From positions 3,782,001-3,846,000 of the forward strand of contig NC_016476.1 in assembly GCF_000226095.1 (NCBI RefSeq): 64,000 nucleotides of DNA, written 5' to 3'. A program made the translations under genes and the position numbers. This DNA is from Thermothelomyces thermophilus ATCC 42464. Its lineage: Eukaryota > Ascomycota > Sordariomycetes > Sordariales > Chaetomiaceae. A model generated the notes under the pieces. The model worked only from the letters and a program-made list of their open reading frames with translations, did no database searches and was not told the origin of the DNA. Positions 9,964 to 20,051 of this stretch are shown piece after piece; positions within the stretch are counted from its first letter, which is position 1; every line of letters starts with the position of its first letter.

Positions 9964-12736
9964 TTTCGTAGCTCTGAACGGAAGAAACAGAGGAGACAGG
10001 TGTGGCACTACTGCAGGTGAAGGCGGAAGGAACCAGGGACAAGAGTGAGTCTGAAGCGCAGTGATGGAGTGTAAGGACGCAAGGACGGGTGGGATGGATA
10101 TTGAGGATGGAGAGGATGCTACTGAATATGAAGGTTGCCCGAAGAAGAAGCAGAGGAAACGGGTTTGACAGAAAGGTAGATTATATCTCTTTTCCGGGGA
10201 GGCAAATGATCTAGAGCAACACCTGTTCCGTCGACTTCGACTGCATGGAGGGAAGAGGGAACGCGTAATTATACGCTCTGGTAGCTCCGAGGCTGTGCCT
10301 GCAAGACATGTGCGGTTAGACATGCACCTCACCTTGCTCTGCAACCAGGGCAGGGCATATAAAGTCTATGAAGGTCCAGTCAGTAGCATATGCCAACCGG
10401 GAGACTCCCGGCGAGAGGCCCAGAGGCAGCATGACGACATGCAGAAACCCCAGCCAAGCTCGCTCACACCTGGAGCCACTGGCCACGTTTCTTGCAACCA
10501 GAAAGAGCAACATCTGCAGTCATGACACAGTTACGGCTGCAGAGGAGGTGGTAAAGCCCCTATGATCTGCCTTGGCTTGGAGGAGTGAGGAGACACCGGA
10601 TTTATATCTGAGTCGTAATTAATTACGCCAACGCGTCTGAGTGGACTCCGGTACACAGGACATAGAGTATCAGCCATGATTTTCATGGGCCGTCAGCGGA
10701 TAAAGGTCCCATTTCGCATAGAAGGCGCCCACCGAGAAAAAGTATTGAGTTTTTTCTGTCCATACATCCAATCTTTTTTCTCATTCTCTTCCTTCTCCCA
10801 GCAAGCAGTCCCCGAAGCTCTGTTGGGAGTTGGAATAAAGCCACTGCATGTGCTACATGTCGCTTGAAAGGTGCTCTGTATTGCTTCGATCCATTGCACA
10901 CAGTGCCTGTAGAACGCATGTAGGGCACATGGAGGGCGCCAAATGTCGTCCCAACAACTTCGAACCCTGGATGCAAATTTGAGTTCCCCGTGCAGCTGTC
11001 AGGAGGGCGTGCATATCCCGAAACCTTAATCGGACAGGGGGGTTGGGGGGGTTTGCCGAAAGCGGCCACCTTCTCATCACTCATTGGCTGTCTTACAGTG
11101 GAACTCTCGCCCATCTGACATCATGCCCATGTATGGATATTGTATCGCCTTGGTAAGGGGTTGTTGCTAGATTGGGACGTAAGCACCTAAAATCAACCGG
11201 TGCAGTAGTGTAATGGGAGATCCATGCAGGGGACCTTACACTAAATGTGGATCGGGTCGATCCTACCTGCATTCCTTTTGTGACCTCGGCAACGGGGCGG
11301 ACTCTGGTCAGAGTCCGACGAGTCAGAGTTCGATAGTGCCTAGGTACCTAACTTTGTATATATGTACATAGTGTATGTATGTACATACATACAACCAAGG
11401 TTGATGCCCATAGCGTCTGGGCCAGTGGCTCTTAGACCTAGAATATTTACGTGCGATCCCAAAGGGCTACGAGAGAACTCGGTAATTACCTAAAGCACGT
11501 ATATATACATATGTACAAGTAAGTAAACGCAATGTGAATGCGATCTAGGTATAAGTAGGGTATTAACCAAGACCCAGGCGAAAAATTATCCTAGTGTGCC
11601 GGACAGGTCTGAGGCATCCATCATGAACGATGCATAGACGCGGTCCCGTCAGATGTCTTCTCCACAGACAGCATGTTTACAGGTTCTAGAGGAGCGCGAT
11701 GGACCAGGTGGTGATGACGTAGTCCCCTACATACCTGGTCAAGAAATCATATGCGACACTAGATTGCAGAAAGAAACTTCCTAATCAAGCAATTTCTGGA
11801 TTGTATGCGCAATGGGGCGACGTTGTTTTGGATGTATGTACACGGTATTATCCACTGGCAAAGACGGACCTGAGCCTGGACCAAGGGAAGTAGAATACAT
11901 CGTGACCGAACACCACCCCCCCCCCCCCCCCCCCGGGGTTTCTGCAGACCAAGGGCAAGCGAGTGGCAAGATACTGGACCTCGGCTGCTATCTGCCGATA
12001 GAACTTTCAACTGGCAATCACGGAACAGCTCGTCTTTACATACGAGAGCCTGCATATCTATCAGGTACTCTCCCAGCAAGAGGATATCTAATATACGGCG
12101 TTGCTAAACCAAAGACCAGGTTCGGGGAGATTAACAGAGCATCTCTGGGAGAAAGTGCCATTGCCTTTAGGACGCATGTCCATGCACGCGGAGTCCCTGC
12201 AGAGACTCTTACGTCAGTCCCATCATGACGTGGCCATCCAGATGCCCCCCATTATGCGGCTACAGTAATTACGTGTAACAAGCTGGACGTGGTTGACCGG
12301 GCGACCTGTGGCAACTAATTAACATGCTAGCCCCGGAGTTCACCAGCGCTGGTCAGCAAAGGATCGGAACAATATCACCTAAAAACACTGTGATGAAGGC
12401 ATCCAGATGCGCTGCTGGCCAAGGAAACGGGCAATGATTACTTAGATGGCGGCAATATTTAAGCTAGTGAACCCCGTTCCAGGGCGCCCTATGGTGTACA
12501 CATGGCACTCACGTCATCGCCGGTTAATGCCATTTATTTATGGTAAGAGGTCTCATGCAAACATCCAGTTCTGGATTTGGGTTATTACAGGACCGTCCCT
12601 ACTACCCCTTACTTACGTACGGACCACAGAGTCAGGCACGATGGTTCCCTGAGGTGCCTTCGATGAAATACACACTTGAAGACAAGACCCACCTCAGCTA
12701 CGATATATAGGTATCTACGGCATTACGACTAATTAA
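9964..12736. other. Intergenic, 2.8 kb, simple repeats only
   Basis: I see no supported gene. It holds a TATG/GTAC-type simple repeat at about 11358-11395, a run of 19 C at 11916-11934, and several AT-rich palindromes of the TTAATTAA type near the 3' end of the neighbouring MFS gene (12729-12740). Short frames here have poor composition and no recognisable motif. Confidence 0.55.
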
Positions 12737-14244
12737 TTAGACTTTGCCGAGCAGTTTCGGATTTTTCGCGAAGCGGGCGACCAGGATAGCCAGGGCGGCA
12801 ACGGCGGTGGTGGCGCCGGCCCAGCACTGCAGGCCGACCCAGCCGCTGCCGCTGCCGCTCCGGAGGATGGCGCCGCCGATGGGGTTTCCGACCAGGATGC
12901 CGATGGCGGTGAGCGAGAAACTCATGCCGATGCGGGCGCCGAGCACGCTAAGGCTGGGCGTCAGCGAGGCGATGGCGGGCGCGGGCAGCGACACGAAGGA
13001 GCCCGAGGTGAAGCCGTACAGCGCGCAAAAGACGACCAGGCCGGCCGGCGAGCGGATGCCGATCCATGAGAACGCCAGCAGGGCCGAGCAGGCGGACGCG
13101 GGCAGCATGATGTTGAAGGGGCCGGTGCGGTCGGCGAAGTAGTTGGGCACCAGCCGGCCCAGAGTTGAGGTGCCGTTGAGGATGCTGGTCAAGTAGGAGG
13201 CGAGGTCGGGGTCGACGCCGGCCGCCTGGATGGCGTAGCTGTTGACGTAGTAGAAGGGAACCCATGTGCCCATGGTGCCGACGACCTGGGCGACGGTGAA
13301 ACTGGCGTAGGGCACCTCGAGGAACGCGCGCGGCTCGAGCAGGCGACGGACCGACCTAGGCAGGACGCGGACGCGCAGGACGGCGCAGGCGACGGCCAGG
13401 CCGGCCAGGGCGATGAACCCCATCACGCGGGTGGCCCAGGGGAACCCGATGCGCGGCTGTAGGCGGGAGAAGGTGGAGGTGTAGATGACGCCGCCGATGC
13501 TGCTACCTGTGGCGGCGACGCCGGTGGCGAAAGCCTTCTTGTTCGAGAAGTAGGTCGACACGATGGCGACGCTCGGCACCGACAGGCACCCGAAGCCGAG
13601 CCCGAGAACCAGGCCCTGCGCCAGCATCACCTGCCAGTACTTCGTGCACAGGCTCGTCATCATGAGGCCCAGCACGACGAGGATGGAGCCCGTCCATAGC
13701 AGCAGGTAGAAGTAGCCTAGGTCGAACAGGGGTCCGGTCGCGACGCCGACGATGAGCAGCAGACATGCCTGGAAAGACCCCACCCACGAGATCTGCGAGG
13801 GCGTCTTGTCGCGCAGGAGGTCGAGCTGGTAGTATGTCTGGTACACGCCGTAGGAGTTCACAAGACCCCTTTTTGATGTTGCTGGTTGGCATTACGGTCT
13901 GTACTCCTTTACATAAACATGTACAGTAGTATGTATGTACATTACAGTAAAGTAATAATAAGGATGGAGCACCAAATTGCGAAAGATCAAAGGGAGCGAA
14001 ACACCTACCATGTGTTCATGAAGAGGAAGAATGAACCCAGGACTTGCAACCAAGCAAGCAAGCCTCCGTCTGGCGGCGGCTCCTCCGCCGGTTTGGCTGA
14101 TATGTCCGCCAGGTTGGGGCCATTCACATTTTGAGGCAGCTCTTTCTCCGGTATCTCTAGCGCTGTGTCTGTCTGCTCGCTTGGAGCAGCTGGAGTGTCC
14201 GCCGTTAAGCTGGCCGCGTGTTTCTCAGACTCGGGCACCGCCAT
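12737..14244 (-). CDS. MFS transporter, monocarboxylate transporter-like (MCT/MCH type)
   Basis: Two exons, 14244-14009 and 13868-12737, separated by a 140-nt intron (donor GTAGGT, acceptor AAAAAG). Splicing gives the family sequence NTW-GLVNSYGV across the junction and a 455-aa product, the usual length. A polar N-terminal tail of about 57 residues precedes the diagnostic TM1 motif of fungal MCT-like carriers, PDGGLLAWLQVLGSFF, where the Asp-Gly pair is the family signature. About 12 membrane segments follow with a short C-terminal tail (PKLLGKV). Fungal members of this family move monocarboxylates, riboflavin or secondary metabolites across the plasma membrane; the substrate cannot be told here. 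No biosynthetic genes flank it. Confidence 0.9.
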
Positions 14245-14764
14245 CGTTTGACCGGACGAAGAGGTTGGTGAAGGTCGGGAAGAAGAAAAGGGGGGGAACG
14301 CAATGGAAAGGAGATAAAAACGAAAGGCGAAAAGGCAGGGTATCGAAACCTATGTGGACCCACCGTTCCATCGAGGACGATCAGGGCCGAAGACAGCAAA
14401 TACTACCTCTAGTAGTTATAGACCTTTTACCTATTCAAGGAAGGCACATGATGCCGTAGCCAAACTGGAAGGCAACCGACTCTTCTGGGCCCAAGAGGCA
14501 AGGGGCAGCATAGCAAGGACAATGATTTGTAATCAATTGAGAGGGCGGACGTCTTCCGTAGTACTGTGTAGTACTAATTATGGCTACATGTCCGCGCCCT
14601 TGCGAGGACATCTTCCGCCAAAAGTAGCCAACTTCAAGTTTATTGGCTGTGGCCGCCAAACGCCAAGTCCCCTGTTGCAGATTTTGGGACCTCTACACCT
14701 CCTTCAAATGCAGCTCAAGCCAGAAATCACGCGAGTTCAACATACAACTCAACACCCAATATTA
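14245..14764. other. Upstream region of MFS gene
   Basis: Presumed promoter region of the minus-strand MFS gene, ending at the left end of a MITE. No gene is seen. Confidence 0.5.
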
Positions 14765-15056
14765 GCCTACCCCATACACGTATATAACGCGTGTATTAGA
14801 GAGCTATATACTTCAGGATACGTAGATTCTAACTATACTATATACTTGATAATTAGGCAATATATATAGAGATATTAAATAAAGGTGCTAAGATATGCCA
14901 AGAAATAATTGGGATAGACGTTTAGAAGTCTAAAAAAACCTATTACTATCTCTACGCGTATTGCTTATATTATTAAGCAGGTAGTAGAGTTAGAATCTAC
15001 GTATCTTAAAGTATATAGCTATCCATATACGCGTTACGCGTGTATAGGGGTTGGGC
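14765..15056. mobile_element. MITE with about 80-bp terminal inverted repeats, TA target duplication
   Basis: A 292-bp AT-rich unit. Its left end (GCCTACCCCATACACG) and the reverse complement of its right end (GCCCAACCCCTATACACG) match, and the match continues inward for about 80 bp, including the shared block GATACGTAGATTCTAACT on both arms. TA dinucleotides flank both ends (14763-14764 and 15057-15058), as expected for Tc1/mariner-type movement. It has no coding capacity. The two arms differ mainly by transitions, consistent with RIP. Confidence 0.75.
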
Positions 15057-15109
15057 TAGTCTTTTGGTTTTGAAGCTCTTCGCTAGCTCTCCCTGGCTCT
15101 ACCTGGCTG

Positions 15110-15142
<33 letters not shown>

Positions 15143-15878
15143 TGGGGGGGGGGGGGTAGCCGGAAGGGACTTGGCGTTTGGCGGTCACAGAGTCACCTAT
15201 CATTGACACCTTCACCACCGGGATCGCGCAATTCGTTTCTTGAGAAAACTATCAATCAATAAATTAGAGCTCCAAACAAGACCAAAATTCGAGTATAAAG
15301 CAATCTGGTGTTAAGGGCCAAAGGATAGCTGGCAAAAGACAAGACAACTTGTATTGTTCATTTCACGGGTGACACAATACCAGAAGAAGAGGGCTCTTGA
15401 ATTGATCCGCAACATAAGTAGGTTTAATCAGTCTGCTGATCTTGGCTGAACGGCAGAGCAGCCTTCGCCAGCTTGGTTGGTTGGCCAACACTAATCTGAT
15501 CTCAAGGGCGGGTTTCTTTGCTTCGCCCTAGAGACACTGCAATTTGGAACTTACAGGTTGAACAACATGTTCCACGGTGAGACAAACGGAGAAGACATAT
15601 CCATGGGATGTAGAGGACATTATTGACTGTTCATATGTGTCAACGTTAACCTATTTAGCTCTGCGAGACACCACGGAATTGACCTCCGCTAAGCGACGTA
15701 ACTGTGCTCACAATATGCGTAGCTCGCAACAGTAAACAGTTGTTCTACCTCCCAACTCCGATGCTATGGACTTCCGCCCTCAATAAACACAGTAGTGCTA
15801 TAACAATCTGGACACCTAGGGATACAGGGCGCAGAGACAGCAGGACCATCCGAAGTTGACGTCCCATCGGTGATAGGG
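15057..15878. other. Intergenic with long T-run/G-run
   Basis: Contains an almost pure T-run followed by 13 G (15111-15156) directly beside the MITE. No gene is visible in the rest. Confidence 0.55.
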
Positions 15879-16710
15879 TTAAGGATTTACCCATCCCCCA
15901 ATAAGTGTCTTGTCGAGTTCTTCCAAAATAGCCAACGTCTCTTCCTCTCCCAACCCCCTATATACCACCTGAAGTCTGGTCAAACTCTCATGGAACAGCG
16001 CGGGGTCATCTGTTACAAAGTTGGGTCAGCACCAGACGTTACCTCACAGCAACTTTTAACAGAGAGTCGGTAATGACGAGGGGAACCGCATACCTTGCTC
16101 CTGGCTCGTGGCGCCCACGTCGCCCCAAGGTTCGAAGTCTCGACACGGAGATCCTGGGCACCATCTGGCCTGCCAGCGCAGACGACAGCAACCGAGTAGT
16201 CCAGGACGTTGTATGCGGCCCTGTAGCCGGGATAGGGGCTCTTTGTGTGCTCGAGGTCCACCGTTGGGGGCGACGGAGGCGATAAAGGCGCCGACCGGCT
16301 CGTCAGTGCTCGTGTGCATCCCGAGGCAACCCTCAAATCCCGCAGGTAGCTGGTTTGGTATCTTTCCTCGCGCCGCTGCAAGTCCCAGAGGTAGTTGACC
16401 GACCTGACCCGGAAGCTGCCGTACTTCTCGCCGTGAAGTGTTCCCGGACCGCGATAGCTCGCCCCGGACGTTCCAATGGCAGCCCTGGGGCAGAACGCCG
16501 TGGTTACCTGCACCGGCGTCAGTTTCCCCCTTGGCCAGCTTGTAAAGCAGATCCAGCGGCGAAGAGGGCCCCGGTGATCTCACTCTCCTCGGCCGTCAAG
16601 AACTGCCTTGCTCCGCGTAACTCGTAGCATGCCGGGATCCTGCAGTGCGGAGATCGGGTCGGCTCTCCATTCGGTTGGTAGTAGCTTAAAACTTCCACCC
16701 GCTTCGCCTG
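15879..16710 (-). pseudogene. Amidase (amidase-signature family) pseudogene, core deleted
   Basis: Pieces of a fungal amidase/acetamidase appear in family order on the minus strand, in different frames. Near 16650-16700 is LLPTEWRADPIS and then LQDPGMLRVTRS; near 16490-16560 is LLYKLAKG and VQVTTAFCPRAA (the N-terminal helices); near 16370-16400 is LWDLQRREERYQTSYLRD; near 16210-16250 is YPGYRAAYNVLDYSV (the conserved C-terminal region); near 15890-15990 is LQVVYRGLGEEETLAILEE, ending at a stop at 15879. The central part, with the GGSSGG-type catalytic signature (Lys-Ser-Ser triad), is absent, and frames change between the pieces. The remnant is about 830 bp against about 1.6 kb for an intact gene. 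Family identity is by recall of conserved blocks. Confidence 0.65.
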
Positions 16711-17736
16711 GCCAATGGCCTGCCACTATCGCCATAGCTATTGAGGAGCACCTTTGACTGAATCGTCCACCCCGGCACTGCGTGGAAGATGGGTTCACCC
16801 CCCTCCCCTCGAATCCTCCCGGTTTGTTGAGAATGTTCTGCTGCGCGAGTCATCCGGAGGCATCGGGACAAACAGAGCATGTCTGGCAATGCATCGAGCC
16901 GCCTCTGAGATAGGCCTAGCACTTGCTGTCCTTGAAGCCGATGAGTTGTGATGCCGGCTTGATGATTACCTACACGTAATTACGTTGCTATTGTAGTATC
17001 AGCTGGTTGAACGCCGTCATTCTTGGGGTTTCTCTTCTTGCCATGGCGCTGAGCCAATCGACAAATATTCAGGCAGTTCTGGAATACCTTCTATGAGGTA
17101 TACTTACAGCACATCACTACATGGCTAATCGACATCACGAGCATTGCGTAGATCCTAGGGTGCAAAGGTGCGCGCCCGATAACTCAGGTAGGTAGGTACC
17201 TATTGCCTATTAATTAATGGGCTACTAATTAATATTACTCGTAGATGATAATTACTGCCCAGATGCTCGGGACTATTATGAATTAGTTTACGCCGTATTC
17301 ATTAGAGTGCTGGGAACAAGTGTTGATTGACTCGGTGAACACCCAGAAGCTGGAGAATGGGCCATGAAAAACAACACTACACGTGTGGAGGTTGGTCGGC
17401 CATCTGTTCAGTCGCCCGATCCACGGTTATCATTGTTCGTTCTGCGACTGCACGGTGGCGGTGTGTGCCGAGGCATTTGGGAAGTGCCAGGGTACTAATA
17501 TACACTAGTCCATTCTATAAGCAAATCGGGTATAGCTGGGAGCGGCTCATTAATAATCACTTTAAAGTCCGAGAAAAGAATTGGCGGGGCGGGACATGGA
17601 CCTCGCCTCTGTTTTCATCATGAACACTCGGTGATCGGAATGGTGGAGCAGTGCCTAGTCCCTACTACGTAATGCATGCCACAAGGCCGTGCTCTGCAAG
17701 GAAGTACGTCCGTACTTCATGGTTACCTTCCTTTAC
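16711..17736. other. Intergenic, 1 kb
   Basis: Possible further 5' debris of the amidase gene near 16711-16930, but nothing I can align. The rest is AT-rich with TTAATTAA-type palindromes around 17210-17235. No gene is called. Confidence 0.45.
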
Positions 17737-18210
17737 CTAGGCATGGATCTTTTGCAGTCCGGCGGCCCCCAATCTGTGCAGTTCCCTTCTCCGCACTGGC
17801 GAAATGGCGATGCCTGCGACTTGAGCAAGGATATCGAGATCTGAGACTTTTATGGCTCCTCTATTATCCACATCCCCCTCGTCACCGTTGCCCGCGCCGG
17901 TGGGGGCCTTGGCTTGTTCGAGCGTCAACGTCACCATTCTGTTGGGTTCTCTCGGGCATTACGAACCCGTCGATAGACCTCGGCCCTTGCGGATCCCAGG
18001 TACATTCCACGCCACCACAGCACACGAGGAGCTCCCGCCTGGTTCGCATGTAATTATGGAAGCTGAGACGGTGGATCTCCCAAGAATAGTAATCAGGATA
18101 TTTTTCCCGTTTTCGATTACAAACTTAGGCACGTCCAAATGCCGAGCCAAGAAGCTATAAAACGGAGCCCTAACGTCCCCCCAATGCCAAACACGCGGGT
18201 CGTGAGACAC
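17737..18210 (-). pseudogene. Interrupted short ORF of unknown family
   Basis: From an ATG at 18210 the frame runs 83 codons (MSHDPRVWHWGDVRAPFYSF, then HLDVPKFVIENGKNIL), meets a single TAA at 17959-17961, and continues in the same frame for 74 more codons to 17737. Composition after the stop remains protein-like. This could be a decayed gene, or two unrelated frames, or a gene with an unrecognised intron around the stop. It lies head-to-head with the MDR oxidoreductase, so part of it may simply be promoter sequence. I recognise no family. Confidence 0.25.
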
Positions 18211-18298
18211 CCCCCCCCCTCCACCACTCTGTACCGTACCCTGTCCTTCCCTAATATTAAACAGACCGCAACCGCTGCATTATCACAACCCCGCCAAA

Positions 18299-19473
18299 AT
18301 GCAGAACAAGACGCTCATCTTCAAGAAGATCCCGACCGCGCTCCCTGTCCCGGGTGAGCACCTCGTGATCGAGGACCGCGGGTTCGACCCCGCGGCGGCT
18401 CCCCCGAAGGGCGGCGTGACTCTCGAGATCCTCTATGTCTCCTTCGACCCCTACCAGCGCGGGCGCATGCGGGAGGGCAACATCAAGTCCTACGCGCCGG
18501 CGTTCGAGCTCGGCGGGCCCATCACCAACGGCGCGATCGCACGGGTGCTCAAGTCCGACACGGACGCCTACAAGGCCGGCGACATCGTGCTCGGCCACCT
18601 GCCCACGGCCGAGTACGCCGTGCTCGACCAGGCCGGGCTCAAGGCGATCCAGAAAAAGGTGGACAACCCGCACGGGCTGCCGCTCGGCCTGTTCCTGGGC
18701 GCCCTCGGCATGCCCGGCCTGACCGGCTGGAGCTCGCTCCACGAGATCGGCCAGCCCAAGAAGGGCGAGACCATCTTCATCAGCAGCGCCGCCGGCGCCG
18801 TCGGCCAGGTCGTCGGCCAGATCGCCAAGCGGGAGGGGCTCAAGGTCATCGGCAGCGTCGGCAGCGACGACAAGCTCGACTTCATCATCAACGAGCTCGG
18901 CTTCGACGGCGGCTTCAACTACAAGAAGGAGCGCACCAGCGACGCCCTCAAGCGGCTGGCCCCCGAGGGGCTGGATATCTACTACGAAAATGTCGGCGGC
19001 GAGCAGCTGGCCGATGCCCTCGACGCCATGAAGGACTTTGGCAGGATCGTAGCTTGCGGCATGGTCAGTTTTTTTTTTTTTTTTTTGGCTTTTCTTGCTT
19101 TTTTCTCCCCCTCCCCCCCCCCTCCCTTCCTTTATTTTATCGTCTTATCTTTTCGGGGCCATCGGTTGAAGCTGACCGTCGGCAACAGATCTCGCAGTAC
19201 AACCTCCCTCGGGAGAAGCAGTATGGTGTCAAGAACCTCATCCACATTGTGGCGAAGCGCCTCACGATGCGCGGCTTCATCGTCGGCGACCCCGGATTCG
19301 CGGACAAATACGTAAAGGAGCACCAAGAAAAGATGCAGCAGTGGCTGGCTGAGGGCAGCGTCAAGGCAAAGCTCCACGTCGTCGAGGGCATTGACAACGC
19401 GGCCGAGGGCCTGGTCAGCATCTTCGAGGGCAAGAACTTTGGCAAGGCGGTCCTCAAGGTCAAGGACGAGTGA
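18299..19473 (+). CDS. NADP-dependent MDR oxidoreductase (leukotriene B4 12-hydroxydehydrogenase/CurA-like)
   Basis: Two exons, 18299-19063 and 19189-19473, give 349 aa. The 125-nt intron starts GTCAGT, contains an 18-nt T-run and a C-run, and ends CAACAG. The junction reads CGM-ISQYNLPREK, a conserved block of the family. The start MQNKTLIFKKIP is typical. Residues about 155-185 carry the Rossmann motif AAGAVGQVVGQIAK, followed by the NADP-site region GSVGSDDK. There are no zinc-ligand cysteines, so this belongs to the zinc-free MDR group that reduces alpha,beta-unsaturated carbonyls using NADPH. It is probably cytosolic. Its 3' end converges with the pseudokinase gene. Confidence 0.92.
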
Positions 19474-20051
19474 GACCTGGGTGTTATTAGATAATATATA
19501 ATAACCACACAATCGCATAAATTAATGAGTTGATCATCTGTTCCCGGGGTCCTGCCTGGAAGTCTCAGACAGAGAGACGCGAGATCAAAGTATCACCACC
19601 TACATAAGCGTCATTTTATTATGAGTTGTAACAAAAGGGAGGACTCGCAATTCTAAAAAAGAAAGAACATCGACGTCACTCACAACCAACTCCTCACCCA
19701 TCATTCATCAAAGTGCCTTATGAGCCTTAATTAACAGTTAATAGGAAACATGGACCATTTGAAATTTCGTCCCAGTCATACGACTTATCGCTGCTCTCTT
19801 CCGAACCTGTCTTATGTGATCCCGTTGTCTCCGATACTTTGTTTTCCCTCCGTTTTTACCCTTTCTTTTTAGCTCTCTCCTTTCTTGCTCTCCACACCAT
19901 CTCTCCCTCGAATCCCAACTTAATTAGGCCGTCGACCAAGCCAATCGCAGACTCGCTCGGCTTTCTCCCAAGAGAGCCGAGTGACACTTTGAGTGCTCTC
20001 ATTTGGACGTTGGTACGGGGCGAGGCGTGGGTACCCGGTTCCCCATCCGAA
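19474..20051. other. Convergent intergenic region
   Basis: 3' flanks of two convergent genes. AT-rich patches (TTAATTAACAG near 19727) probably belong to transcript ends. No gene seen. Confidence 0.5.

Noticed and set aside
12737-19473. Secondary-metabolite gene cluster (MFS transporter, MDR reductase, with a P450 further right)
   Set aside because: No core enzyme (polyketide synthase, non-ribosomal peptide synthetase or terpene cyclase) and the genes are separated by unrelated genes and pseudogenes.
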